Shown: positions 1 to 10,227, counted from the first letter of the stretch. The stretch: DNA of 64,000 nucleotides from Streptomyces sp. NBC_01294 (GCF_035917235.1 NZ_CP108423.1:3537001-3601000), one strand, 5' to 3'. Made by a program: numbers and translations. Notes: a model not told the origin generated them from the sequence alone.

Positions 1-381
1 GCCCGGATCCGCGCCGTGCTGCGCCGCTTCGACCACTCCGGCGGCCCGCAGAACGGCGGCCCCGGCAGCCAGGACGACGGTCCGGACGGGGAGCGCGGGG
101 TGCTCTCCTTCGGCGACCTGGAGGTCGACACCGAGGGCATGGAGGTGCGCAAGGCGGGCGCCGCCGTGGCCCTGACGCCGACCGAGATGCGGCTGCTACT
201 GGAGTTCTCCTCCGCGCCCGGCACCGTACTGTCGCGCGACCGCCTGCTGGAGCGGGTCTGGGACTACGACTGGGGCGGCGACACCCGGGTCGTCGACGTC
301 CACGTCCAGCGGCTGCGCACCAAGATCGGACAGGACCGGATCGAGACGGTCCGGGGCTTCGGATACAAGCTCAAAGCATGA
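1..381 (+). CDS. cseB: CseB-type response regulator, C-terminal part (gene starts before the window)
   Basis: Open in frame from base 1 to TGA at 379-381; the receiver domain lies outside the window. What remains is the OmpR/PhoB-type winged-helix DNA-binding domain: LTPTEMRLLLEF, the LLERVWDYDW stretch, VVDVHVQRLRTKIG and the closing RGFGYKLKA. Its stop overlaps the start of the kinase gene in an ATGA junction, so the two are translationally coupled. The pair closely resembles CseB/CseC, which switches on the envelope-stress sigma factor SigE in Streptomyces. The CseB name rests on recalled similarity and the partner; sigE itself is not in view. Confidence 0.8.
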   Translation, partial: ARIRAVLRRFDHSGGPQNGGPGSQDDGPDGERGVLSFGDLEVDTEGMEVRKAGAAVALTPTEMRLLLEFSSAPGTVLSRDRLLERVWDYDWGGDTRVVDVHVQRLRTKIGQDRIETVRGFGYKLKA

Positions 382-1697
382 GACGGTTCACCCTCCGCAC
401 GGGGATCCGGTGGAAGATCACGCTCGCCATCGCCGCCGTGGGCGCCCTCGTCACGATCGCGCTGAGCCTGGTGGTGCACAGTGCTGCCCGCGTCTCGATG
501 CTGGAGAGCGCCCGCCAAGTGCAGCTGGAGCGGGTGCAGTTCATCTCCCGCAATGCCGAGGCCGGCCGCAAGCCGCCCATGGGCGCCAAGCTCAACGATC
601 CCGAACTGCCCTCCGAGCTGCGGCACAAGGCGCAGTCGGGCCGTCGCGGAACCTACGTCCAGGAGCGGCCGAACGGGGCGCTGCCCGAGGTGTGGGCCGC
701 CGTACCCCTCGGGAACGGGCAGGTGGTGTCGCTGCACACGCCGTTCCGGGAGAGCACCGATCTGCTCCCCGACCTGGACCGGGCGCTGGTCACCGGCGGC
801 CTCGCCTCCGTGATCGGCGGTTCGGCGCTCGGCGTGCTCATCGGCGGGCAGATCTCCAGCAGGCTGCGCAAGGCCGCGGCCGCCTCGCAGCGGGTGGCGC
901 ACGGTGATCCCGACGTACGCGTCCGGGACGCGGTCGGTGGCGTCGTCCGCGACGAGACGGACGACCTCGCGCGGGCCGTGGACGCCATGGCCGACGCCCT
1001 CCAGCAGCGGCTGGAGGCCGAGCGGCGGGTGACCGCGGACATCGCGCACGAGCTGCGGACACCGGTGACGGGCCTGCTCACCGCGGCGGAACTGCTGCCC
1101 CCGGGGCGGCCGACCGAGCTGGTGCGGGACCGGGCGCAGGCGCTGCGCGCCCTGGTCGAGGACGTACTGGAGGTGGCCCGGCTGGACAGCGCGTCGGAGC
1201 GGGCGGAGCTGCAGGACGTGGCGCTGGGCGAGTTCGTGAGCCGGCGGGTGACGTCGCTGATGCCCGAGGCGACCGTACGGGTCGTGGCGGACGAGATCGT
1301 CAGCACCGACCCGCGGCGCCTGGAGCGGATCCTGGGAAACCTGCTGGCCAATGCCGCGCGGTACGGGAAGCCGCCGGTCCAGGTCGACGTCGAGGGCCGG
1401 GTCGTACGGGTCCGGGACCACGGTCCGGGCTTCCCGGAGGCGCTGCTGCGCGAGGGGCCGAGCCGGTTCCGGACCGGGTCGACGGACCGCGCGGGCGTGG
1501 GTCACGGGCTGGGGCTGACCATCGCGGAGGGCCAGGCGCGGGTGCTGGGCGCCCGGCTGACCTTCCGCAACGTGGCGGCTCCGGGCGGCGTGGAGCGCCA
1601 GGGTGCGGCGGCGGGCGCGGTGGCGGTGCTGTGGCTGCCGGAGCACGCGCCGACGGCGACGGGCAGCTTCCCGGTCCTCAAACTGCCGCAGGGCTGA
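378..1697 (+). CDS. cseC: Membrane sensor histidine kinase, CseC-like
   Basis: 439 aa. A first membrane helix at about residues 12-34 is followed by an extracytoplasmic sensor loop of about 100 residues and a second helix at about 137-157. A HAMP-like linker comes next, then the H-box DIAHELRTPVTG with the phospho-acceptor at His224. The ATP-binding half has the N-box NLLANAARYG, the G1 box RDHGPGFP and GLGLTIAEGQ. The start ATG overlaps the regulator stop by four bases. In the known CseC system the kinase senses cell-wall damage and phosphorylates CseB. The sensor loop is assigned only by overall resemblance, so the exact signal is inferred. Confidence 0.8.
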   Translation: MRRFTLRTGIRWKITLAIAAVGALVTIALSLVVHSAARVSMLESARQVQLERVQFISRNAEAGRKPPMGAKLNDPELPSELRHKAQSGRRGTYVQERPNGALPEVWAAVPLGNGQVVSLHTPFRESTDLLPDLDRALVTGGLASVIGGSALGVLIGGQISSRLRKAAAASQRVAHGDPDVRVRDAVGGVVRDETDDLARAVDAMADALQQRLEAERRVTADIAHELRTPVTGLLTAAELLPPGRPTELVRDRAQALRALVEDVLEVARLDSASERAELQDVALGEFVSRRVTSLMPEATVRVVADEIVSTDPRRLERILGNLLANAARYGKPPVQVDVEGRVVRVRDHGPGFPEALLREGPSRFRTGSTDRAGVGHGLGLTIAEGQARVLGARLTFRNVAAPGGVERQGAAAGAVAVLWLPEHAPTATGSFPVLKLPQG

Positions 1698-1805
1698 ACC
1701 GGGCGGGTCTGGCCGGGTCGGCCCCGCAGGGCCGCAGAAGTGCGCGGCGTACCGGGACCGGGCCGCCCGAACCCGCCCCCGGGGCCGTGACCTAGCATCC
1801 GTGGC

Positions 1806-2891
1806 ATGACCGACGGCGCGAATCCCCCGATCACCCCGCAGCCCGAGCCCTCCCCCGGAAGCGGCGGATACGGATTCCCGCCGGGGCCGCCCGCGCAGGG
1901 CGGATACGGATTCCCGCCCGACGGCGGCTACGGCTATCCGCAGCCCGGCGAGTGGGCCCCGTCCCCGTCCGGCGGGCCCGCCACCTCCCCGGCGCCGCAG
2001 CCGGACTGGGAGGCCATGGCCGACCGGTCCGCCGACGAGCGGCGCAGGAAGCGGCTGTGGATGCTGGGCGGCGCGGTGACCGCACTGGCGCTGCTGGCGG
2101 GCGGCGGAACGTTCTTCCTGCTGGGCGACGGTGACCGGCCGAAGCCGGACGACGCCGCGGCGCCCGCGGCGTCCGCCTCGCCCTCGCCCAGCGCCTCGAA
2201 GTCCTCGGCGCCGTACTCCGCCACCGTCGAGGGCGACGCGACGCTCCTGCGCGACAGCTACGGCAAGACGGGCATCCGGCTGGGCCCCGACTTCCGGATC
2301 GACCCGCTCGGCAAGCGGTTCCAGATCATCGGGAAGGGCACCGCGAAGTCGTACGCACAGTCCGCCGAGCCGGTCGTGGACGTGTCCAAGAGCTTCACGG
2401 TCGTGGCCCGCGTCTACAGCTCCGGTGCGAAGGGCTCGCGGATCGCCATCAGCCAGGGCGACGGGGAGTCGTTCTCGTTCGAGCTGGGCGTGAACGAGGT
2501 GAAGGGCAAGCAGGCCTGGATCTTCCGCGTGCAGACGGGCGACAAGGGCGCCGCGGCGACCACGAGGACCGTCACCGCCGAGGGGCCCACGGTGTTCAAG
2601 ACCGCCACGACGCTGATGGCCTCCTACGACGCCGAGAAGAAGACCATCGCCCTCTACCTGGACGGCAAGAAGGCCGGCGAGACGGCGGCGGGGCCCATCT
2701 GGCAGGCCCCCGGCCCGCTCCAGCTGGGCCGGTCCAAGCACCACGACATCTGGACAGGGGCCTGGCAGGGCGCCCTGCACAACATCAGGATCTACGAGAC
2801 GGCCTTCACGCCGGAGCAGGCGGCCGCGTACAAGGAGGGCAAGCTCGGCTCGTCGCCGAAGCCGACCCACGCCTGGCTGCTCACCAGCTGA
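1806..2891 (+). CDS. Membrane-anchored LamG/concanavalin-A-like protein
   Basis: 361 aa. The cytoplasmic N-terminus is rich in Pro, Gly and Tyr, with repeats of the type GGYGFPP. A single helix at about residues 85-107 (MLGGAVTALALLAGGGTFF) is followed by a Ser/Ala/Pro linker. The outer domain has the pattern of LamG/jelly-roll lectin-like folds: IGKGTAKSYAQS, SFTVVARVY, IALYLDGKKAGE, LQLGRS and a closing IRIYETAFTPEQAAAYK. It therefore probably binds glycans or sits in the wall; no catalytic motif is seen. It lies 108 bp behind cseC on the same strand and may belong to the envelope-stress group. Its ligand is unknown. Confidence 0.65.
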   Translation: MTDGANPPITPQPEPSPGSGGYGFPPGPPAQGGYGFPPDGGYGYPQPGEWAPSPSGGPATSPAPQPDWEAMADRSADERRRKRLWMLGGAVTALALLAGGGTFFLLGDGDRPKPDDAAAPAASASPSPSASKSSAPYSATVEGDATLLRDSYGKTGIRLGPDFRIDPLGKRFQIIGKGTAKSYAQSAEPVVDVSKSFTVVARVYSSGAKGSRIAISQGDGESFSFELGVNEVKGKQAWIFRVQTGDKGAAATTRTVTAEGPTVFKTATTLMASYDAEKKTIALYLDGKKAGETAAGPIWQAPGPLQLGRSKHHDIWTGAWQGALHNIRIYETAFTPEQAAAYKEGKLGSSPKPTHAWLLTS

Positions 2892-2910
2892 GCAGCCCGG
2901 TCGGGACGGG

Positions 2911-3474
2911 TCAGATGGTGACGCCGGCGCTGCGGAGGAAGGCCACCGGGTTCACGGCGGAGCCGTAGTTCGGGGTGGTGCGGATCTCGAAGTGCAGGTG
3001 CGGGCCGCTGGAGTTGCCGGTGTTGCCCGACAGGGCGATGCGCTGCGACGCGTTGACCTTCTGGCCGATCTTGACCTGGATCTTCGAGAGGTGCGCGTAC
3101 TGCGAGTACGTGCCGCTCGCGTGCTTGATCACGATGGCGTTGCCGTACGCGGGGCCGTCGCCGCCGCCGTTCGGGCCGGCCTTGACGACGACGCCGGCGG
3201 CCGCGGCCTTGACCGGGGTGCCCGTCGGGACGGCGAAGTCCTGGCCGGAGTGCTTCGCCGACCACATGCTGCCGCCCTTGCCGAAGGTCGCGGACAGCGT
3301 GTACTTGTCGAGCGGCTTGTCCCAGAGGCCGCCCTTCGTCGAGGCGGTGGACGCGGTCTGCGTGGTGTCGGCGAACGCGGCGGTCGTCCCGGCTCCCAGG
3401 GCCAGCACCGCACCGAGAGCGGTTGCGCCGACGGCAAGACGGGTACGACGGGTGATGATGCGATTCGCGGACAT
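2911..3474 (-). CDS. Secreted M23-family peptidoglycan endopeptidase
   Basis: 187 aa from an ATG preceded by GGAGGT at a good distance; the longer open frame upstream is untranslated leader. The signal peptide is RRTR plus a hydrophobic run ending near AFADT (about residue 36). The LytM/peptidase_M23 domain carries the zinc ligands His75 and Asp79 (HSGQD) and His161 in the HLHFE motif. His128 (YAHL) and His159 complete the usual active site. There is no separate cell-wall-binding module. It should cleave peptide cross-links outside the membrane. Two strong hairpins lie in the leader, so post-transcriptional control is possible. Confidence 0.85.
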   Translation of the reverse strand: MSANRIITRRTRLAVGATALGAVLALGAGTTAAFADTTQTASTASTKGGLWDKPLDKYTLSATFGKGGSMWSAKHSGQDFAVPTGTPVKAAAAGVVVKAGPNGGGDGPAYGNAIVIKHASGTYSQYAHLSKIQVKIGQKVNASQRIALSGNTGNSSGPHLHFEIRTTPNYGSAVNPVAFLRSAGVTI

Positions 3475-3507
3475 GAAGCAGACCTCCGGGGCCGGGAACA
3501 AGGGCGG

Positions 3508-3561
3508 TTCACGCCCGCCACGGGCATGAAGTGACCCGGCACGATGCGGCGTGTGCCGGGT
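3508..3561 (-). promoter_or_regulatory. Paired hairpins in the leader of the M23 peptidase gene
   Basis: Two stem-loops lie back to back upstream of the ribosome binding site. One (3508-3530) has ten pairs around a three-base loop: TTCATGCCCG against CGGGCGTGAA in the transcribed sense. The other (3534-3561) pairs ACCCGGCAC with GTGCCGGGT over ten bases. I compared the leader with the actinobacterial ydaO (c-di-AMP) riboswitch known from wall-hydrolase genes and did not find its conserved core, so this is an unassigned structured leader. Confidence 0.45.
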
Positions 3562-3820
3562 TGGCTCATCTTTGGTACCCCGCGCCCCAGAGCTTCCCCA
3601 AACGTCCCGTTTACTACCCGAAGCCGTAGTCGGTCCGGTGTGATGCGCCCTGTTGACGGCCCCCATCTGGGGCAAAGGTCCCTTTCCAGGACCCATTGGA
3701 TCTACGAATCCACCTAGTACGTCCGATTTGTTCTGTGCGGCTTGTCACCGGCCCCGAGCCGTTCCTGGACCCGCCCAGGACCTTCGATCCGCCGGTCCGT
3801 GGCCATCGGCGGGTGGATCC

Positions 3821-3876
3821 GCCGGAGCCGTCCCGGCCGTCCGGAGGCGTTCGGAGCCGTCCGGAGCCGTCCCGGG
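3821..3876. repeat. Short imperfect tandem repeat of GGAGCCGTCC type
   Basis: About five degenerate copies of a 10-12 base unit (GGAGCCGTCC, GGAGGCGTTC and similar) stand side by side between the M23 leader and the clpC terminator. No gene covers them. Function unknown. Confidence 0.45.
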
Positions 3877-3881
3877 CATGA

Positions 3882-3926
3882 CGAAGGGGCGGCCCGGAAC
3901 CTCGTGGGTTCCGGGCCGCCCCTTCG
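3882..3926 (-). terminator. Intrinsic terminator-like hairpin after clpC
   Basis: A 19-bp inverted repeat (CGAAGGGGCGGCCCGGAAC with its complement) around a seven-base loop, 23 bp beyond the clpC stop. There is no clear U-tract, as usual in Streptomyces. Confidence 0.8.
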
Positions 3927-3948
3927 TACTGCTGCCTAACCGAGTGGG

Positions 3949-6474
<2,526 letters not shown>

Positions 6475-6939
6475 CGTTTATCGCTCCTCAGAGCGGTCGG
6501 GCAGTTCGGGGTCGGTCCCCGCCCTGTCCTTCCGCATGCTAGTCCCGCGGGGCGGGACAGCTCATTCCAACTGCCGACATCCGTCCGCGGCTCACCCCCG
6601 CATCGGCGGGGAAAACCGGCTTGAAGAGCCGACAACTGCTCCAACTCGATGGTGCGAGACGATGTTCCCGCAGGCCAGGCAGATACCCGTCATGCGTGTA
6701 CGCCGATGGCGAACGGAAGCCGGGCAAAACAGCGTGTCGGCCCCGATCCACTAGGAATGTCTTACCCGTAAGCACTGACACTCCATGCCGGTGGCACCGG
6801 TTCCCTCAGCTAAGGGCGAACACAGTTCCGTCCCGAATGTGGGACTCGGCCGCCACGGACGTCAACGTTCCGCATACGAGTGGGTGCGGTGTGTCACTCC
6901 GGCCGTAACCCCGGGGCGTTTTCCGAAGTTGCTCAGGGC
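6475..6939. other. Divergent upstream region between clpC and the 6940 gene
   Basis: No gene is supported in these 465 bases; the reading frames here are short and poorly biased. It holds the candidate ClgR box and must carry the clpC promoter. I could not assign a convincing -10/-35 pair by eye. Confidence 0.5.
6697..6714. promoter_or_regulatory. Candidate ClgR operator upstream of clpC
   Basis: TGTACGCCGATGGCGAAC fits every position of the actinobacterial ClgR consensus as I recall it (WNNWCGCYNANRGCGWWS). It stands 223 bp upstream of the clpC start. ClgR is known to activate clpC1, clpP1P2 and lon in Streptomyces. Binding is inferred. Confidence 0.6.
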
Positions 6940-7524
6940 ATGGCCGCAACCGCCCTGCCGACCGTCCCGTCGCCCCGCGTCGCGCCCGAGGAGGACGCGT
7001 ACGCCTCCTGGTACGAGCGGGTGCTCGGCTGGACGGTCACGGGCGGGCCGCCCGCCCAGCTCGTGACCGGGATCCGTTTCGACGTGCTGGAGCTGCCGTC
7101 CGATGCGGGGGCGGCATTGCTGCGCAGGCCGGTCGCCACGGGCCCGGTGGCGCTGATGGGGCGCCGGATGCGGTTCCTGGTGGCCGCGGGCAGCGCAGAG
7201 GAGCTGGACGGGCTGCTCGACTGGCTGGAATGGGGCGGGGTCGCCCTCGATCTCACCGCCCTGGGTGCGGGTGGCCGGATCACCGCCCCCACTCCCCCGG
7301 GGCCGCCCCTGGGAGAAAGCCCGCGGGGGGCCGCCGTGTGGCTGCGACCCCCCGAGCAGGGGTGTGAGGCACTACTGCCGGCCCTGCCCGGTCCCGGGCG
7401 GGCCGCCGGGCCCGCTCGCGGGCCCGATCTCGTACGCCTGGTCTCGGCGGCCGCGACGGAATGCCACCGGGCCCGCCTGGAGCGGCGTACGAACGGGGTC
7501 CGTCAGCCCTTGGCCTTCTCGTAG
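6940..7524 (+). CDS. Conserved hypothetical protein, possibly prim-pol-like fold
   Basis: 194 aa from the ATG at 6940, which begins the well-biased coding stretch; earlier in-frame starts would add residues of unlikely composition. The protein has SWYERVLGWTVTGGPPAQL, MGRRMRFLVAAGS and DWLEWGGVALDLTALGAGG. This recalls the N-terminal part of actinobacterial bifunctional primase/polymerase-like proteins, but no catalytic residues can be named, so the function is open. Its 3' end overlaps the convergent lsr2 gene by 22 bp. Confidence 0.55.
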   Translation: MAATALPTVPSPRVAPEEDAYASWYERVLGWTVTGGPPAQLVTGIRFDVLELPSDAGAALLRRPVATGPVALMGRRMRFLVAAGSAEELDGLLDWLEWGGVALDLTALGAGGRITAPTPPGPPLGESPRGAAVWLRPPEQGCEALLPALPGPGRAAGPARGPDLVRLVSAAATECHRARLERRTNGVRQPLAFS

Positions 7525-7841
7525 GCCTCGCGGATGTCGGCCGGGACGCGGCCGCGGTCGTTCACGTTGTAACCGTTCTCCTTGGCCCACGCACGGATCT
7601 CGGCCGTGTCCGGGTTGCCGGTCGTCGCTGCGGCGCGGCCCTTGGCGCGGGCCGCGGTGGCACGGCCACCGGTGCGGCGGCCGCCCTTGGCGTACGGGTC
7701 GAGCAGACCGCGGAGCTTTTCAGCGTTGGCGGTGGTGAGGTCGATCTCGTAGGTCTTGCCATCCAGAGCGAACGTCACCGTCTCGTCCGCCTCGCCACCG
7801 TCGAGGTCGTCGACAAGAAGGACCTGAACCTTCTGTGCCAC
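7503..7841 (-). CDS. lsr2: Lsr2 nucleoid-associated, xenogeneic-silencing protein
   Basis: 112 aa, starting at GTG (VAQKVQVLLVDDLDGG) with AAAGGAA ahead of it. The N-terminal half is the dimerisation domain, with the family pattern DETVTFALDGKTYEIDL. A basic Ala/Arg/Thr linker leads to the C-terminal DNA-binding domain with the AT-hook-like RGR at residues 96-98. Known Lsr2 proteins bridge AT-rich DNA and silence foreign genes in actinobacteria. It is monocistronic and its end overlaps the convergent neighbour by 22 bp, with no hairpin between them. Confidence 0.96.
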   Translation of the reverse strand: MAQKVQVLLVDDLDGGEADETVTFALDGKTYEIDLTTANAEKLRGLLDPYAKGGRRTGGRATAARAKGRAAATTGNPDTAEIRAWAKENGYNVNDRGRVPADIREAYEKAKG

Positions 7842-8006
7842 CGGGATTTCCTTTCATCGAAAAGCAGTACGCGGAAAGGAAACCGCTTTTGCCTGGAAAA
7901 CACAAACCCCCGGGGAGAGGTTCGAGACCGCAACGGGGCGGGAAACGTGCGCGATTCGGACATAGGCCACAGGTGCGCGGAGCGCCGGAAAAGCTGAGGC
8001 CATCGA

Positions 8007-8537
8007 TCAGAGGTGCAGAAGCATCCGACTGTTGCCCAAGGTGTTCGGCTTCACTCGTTCGAGACCGAGGAACTCGGCGACGCCCTCGTCATAGGAACGC
8101 AGGAGCTCCATGTACACATCGGTCTTGACCGGGGTCTCGCCGATCTCGACGAAGCCGTGCTTCGCGAAGAACTCGACTTCGAAGGTCAGGCAGAAAACCC
8201 GGCTCACCCCGAGCGCGCGGGCGGTGCGCAACAACTGCTCCAGCACCTGATGACCGACGCCGGCGCCCTTCAAGTCGCGGTCGACCGCGAGAGTGCGTAC
8301 TTCGGCGAGGTCTTCCCACATCACGTGGAGAGCGCCGCAGCCGACCACCTGGCCGTCGGAGTCGCGTTCCGCGACCCAGAACTCCTGGATGTCCTCGTAA
8401 AGGACGACCGGGGCTTTGTCGAGCAGGATCCGCTGCTGCACGTACTGGTCGAGGAGGCGGCGCAGCGCGGGAACATCACCGGTGCGGGCACGGCGGATCG
8501 TCACTGTTTCTGCATGTGCAGTGGAAAACTCTCCCAT
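8007..8537 (-). CDS. GNAT-family amino-acid N-acetyltransferase
   Basis: 176 aa. It is a single GNAT domain with the acetyl-CoA-binding motif A, VDRDLKGAGVGHQVLEQLL, at about residues 83-101, followed by RVFCLTFEVEFFAKHGFVEIG. The short length and the LTFEVEFFAKHGF block match the small N-acetylglutamate-synthase-like enzymes of actinobacteria, which would make N-acetylglutamate for arginine biosynthesis. That substrate is inferred from family resemblance. It starts 11 bp after the end of the BlaI-type regulator gene on the same strand, so the two are probably one transcript. Confidence 0.75.
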   Translation of the reverse strand: MGEFSTAHAETVTIRRARTGDVPALRRLLDQYVQQRILLDKAPVVLYEDIQEFWVAERDSDGQVVGCGALHVMWEDLAEVRTLAVDRDLKGAGVGHQVLEQLLRTARALGVSRVFCLTFEVEFFAKHGFVEIGETPVKTDVYMELLRSYDEGVAEFLGLERVKPNTLGNSRMLLHL

Positions 8538-8548
8538 GGCTGCGGACG

Positions 8549-9088
8549 CTATCGCCCCGGCTCCCGCGGGCGCTCGGCGGAGTCCCCTTCGGCTTCCGCC
8601 GGAACCGGGGCTTCGACGGGGGCATCGGCGGGGGCTTCTGCGGGCGCTTCTGCGGGCGCTGCCGGTACTGCGGGTGCTGCCGGTGCTGCGGCAGGGGCTT
8701 CGGCGACGGCGTCGGCGCCGGACTCGTCGTCGTGCTGGACGACCCGTACGGCGTCCCGGAGGGCTTCACGCTGTTCCGCGGACATCATGCCGAAGAAGGC
8801 GACGAGGGCGGCCGCGGGGCTGTCGCTCGTCGACCAGGCCTCGTTCATCAGTGCGGCCGAGTAGGCGGCGCGGGTGGAGACCGCCGTATATCGATAGGCG
8901 CGGCCTTCGGCTTCCCGGCGGACCCAGCCCTTCTGATGAAGATTGTCCATAACGGTCATGACCGTGGTGTACGCGATGGACCGTTCCTGCTGGAGGTCTT
9001 CCAGTACTTCACGAACGGTGACCGGGCGGTTCCACTGCCACACCCGCGTCATGACGGCGTCTTCGAGTTCTCCCAAGGGGCGAGGCAC
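8549..9088 (-). CDS. BlaI/MecI-family transcriptional repressor
   Basis: 179 aa when started at the GTG giving VPRPLGELEDAV, the usual beginning of this family; the open frame reaches further upstream without coding character. Residues 1-80 form the winged helix (VTVREVLEDLQQ, SIAYTTVMTVMDNLHQKGWV). The last 50 residues are a low-complexity Ala/Pro/Glu tail (PAEAPAEAPADAPVEAP) not needed by the family. The likely start has no Shine-Dalgarno sequence and a TATCGT -10-like hexamer 7 bp away, so the mRNA may be leaderless. There is no BlaR1-type sensor protease next to it; its partner is the GNAT gene. Confidence 0.8.
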   Translation of the reverse strand: MPRPLGELEDAVMTRVWQWNRPVTVREVLEDLQQERSIAYTTVMTVMDNLHQKGWVRREAEGRAYRYTAVSTRAAYSAALMNEAWSTSDSPAAALVAFFGMMSAEQREALRDAVRVVQHDDESGADAVAEAPAAAPAAPAVPAAPAEAPAEAPADAPVEAPVPAEAEGDSAERPREPGR

Positions 9089-9092
9089 AACA

Positions 9093-9104
9093 GCACGATA
9101 GTGC
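9093..9104. promoter_or_regulatory. Near-palindrome over the -10 of the BlaI-type gene
   Basis: GCACGATAGTGC (one mismatch from a perfect palindrome) covers the TATCGT -10-like hexamer read on the minus strand, four bases upstream of the GTG. BlaI/MecI proteins bind such short dyads in their own promoters, so autoregulation is likely. This is inference. Confidence 0.4.
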
Positions 9105-9153
9105 GGGTTGTGCGGAATTGCCCGACTATTCGCTCGGCCACGCGCAACAAAAT

Positions 9154-9183
9154 CGGGCGTGCGGCCGGTATGCCGCACGCCCG
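9154..9183 (-). terminator. Terminator-like hairpin
   Basis: CGGGCGTGCGGC pairs with GCCGCACGCCCG over 12 bases around a six-base loop. It starts 13 bp past the stop of the small membrane protein gene and separates it from the BlaI-type gene. Confidence 0.7.
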
Positions 9184-9195
9184 TCGTCCGGGGGG

Positions 9196-9360
9196 TTACT
9201 TCTGCTGCTGGGTGGCTTCCGCCCGGGCCAGCACGGCGTCGACCGCCGCGTCTTCCTTGGCCTTGTTGGAGCCGCCCTGGCTCTTCACGATCGTCACGAC
9301 GAGAGCGATGAAGAACGCGGCCATGACGAAGGGGGGCACGAGCGCGGAGACGTAGTCCAT
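9196..9360 (-). CDS. Small single-pass membrane protein
   Basis: 54 aa. One helix (VSALVPPFVMAAFFIALVV) sits at the N-terminus, followed by a charged tail (KSQGGSNKAKEDAAVDAVLA) and a Gln-rich end. Codon positions are strongly biased, and a hairpin terminator follows directly, so the gene looks real despite its size. It has the layout of actinobacterial small membrane proteins of unknown role. The gene behind it on the same strand (9374-9970) is also uncharacterised. No function can be given. Confidence 0.7.
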   Translation of the reverse strand: MDYVSALVPPFVMAAFFIALVVTIVKSQGGSNKAKEDAAVDAVLARAEATQQQK

Positions 9361-9373
9361 GACCACAGACTAG

Positions 9374-9970
9374 CTACCCCAGGGCCCGCCCGGCCGCCGG
9401 GGGCGGCGCGGGTTTGCGGCGCGGCGGGAACACCTCGCCGGGAGTCGGAACCGGCCGATCGGGGCGCGGCTGCTCCTGGGGCCTGGGCCGGGGCTGCGGC
9501 GCCGGGCGCGGCGGCTCCTCCTTGCCTCCGGCCAGGGCCAGCAGCCGGGCCCGGGGCGCGGGGGCGGTCGACAGCCGCCGGCGTACGGAGCGCTCCGCGA
9601 CGGCCTGGGACCGCTCCAGCAGCGAGGCCGCGGCCGGATTGGCGCGCAGCGCACGCAGGGCGGCGAGGTCGTCGGGCGCCGGTTCGTAGCCCGCGGCCAG
9701 GGCTTCCCGGAGGACCTCCAGGTAGCCGGAGAGGCTGCCGGGCAGAGCGCCCCGGTAGCGGGCGAGATCCTCGAGGAGGAACGCTCTGAGCCGGCCCGCC
9801 TCCAGGACCGCGTCGTCCACCGACTGTGCGAGGCACAGGCAGTCCTGGACCTCCGCGGCCGTCAGAGGGGCCGGGGAGGACTGAAGGGCGTGGGCGAGGA
9901 GGCGCCTGAGCACGTGCAGCTCAGCCGCGCTGAACGCCATGCCGCCGCGGGATCCGTAGGGCGTGGGCAT
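9374..9970 (-). CDS. Conserved hypothetical protein with Pro/Arg-rich tail
   Basis: 198 aa from the ATG giving MPTPYGSRGGMAF; the frame is open further upstream, but the bias and composition break there. Residues 10-130 are helical and rich in Leu/Ala (FSAAELHVLRRLLAHAL, GSLSGYLEVLREALAAGY). The last 60 are a disordered Pro/Arg/Gln-rich tail (PQPRPRPQEQPRPDRPVP). I do not recognise a named domain. It ends 13 bp upstream of the small membrane protein start and probably shares its transcript. Confidence 0.6.
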   Translation of the reverse strand: MPTPYGSRGGMAFSAAELHVLRRLLAHALQSSPAPLTAAEVQDCLCLAQSVDDAVLEAGRLRAFLLEDLARYRGALPGSLSGYLEVLREALAAGYEPAPDDLAALRALRANPAAASLLERSQAVAERSVRRRLSTAPAPRARLLALAGGKEEPPRPAPQPRPRPQEQPRPDRPVPTPGEVFPPRRKPAPPPAAGRALG

Positions 9971-10041
9971 GGGCCGAAGATACGCGCTAATCGGACAAAA
10001 CCCCCTGAGGGTGTGCGGGAGCGGCGCGGCGCGGCGGATCC

Positions 10042-10227
10042 TCAGCCGGTCTCTTTGACCGCGCGGAGGAAGTCGGCCCATGCGGCGTGGGTCGTGGCGA
10101 GCACGAGGTGGGCGGGGTCGACGCGGTCGGCGACCTTGACGAGGGCGCCGGGGGCGGTGGCGACGTAGACGCAGGCGTCGCCCTCACCGCAGAACGAGGA
10201 CTTCCGCCACGCGGGCTGAGTGGTCAT
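10042..10227 (-). CDS. DUF397 small protein
   Basis: 61 aa with GGAGGAG at a good distance from the ATG. It has the DUF397 hallmarks: WRKSSFCGEGDACVYVA near the start and LVLATTHAAWADFLRAVK at the end. In Streptomyces DUF397 proteins normally sit beside an XRE/DUF5753 regulator and an HATPase protein, and may act as their partners. Here the nearest such regulator is the one ending the window, some 52 kb away, so this copy is an orphan. Confidence 0.85.
   Translation of the reverse strand: MTTQPAWRKSSFCGEGDACVYVATAPGALVKVADRVDPAHLVLATTHAAWADFLRAVKETG

Noticed and set aside
264..2870. 868-codon minus-strand open frame over cseC and the LamG-type gene
   Set aside because: Antisense shadow of recognised genes; no domain and abnormal composition.
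3475..3700. ydaO-type c-di-AMP riboswitch upstream of the M23 peptidase
   Set aside because: The conserved core segments (such as the CCGACAGCTAACC-like part) are absent; only generic hairpins are present.
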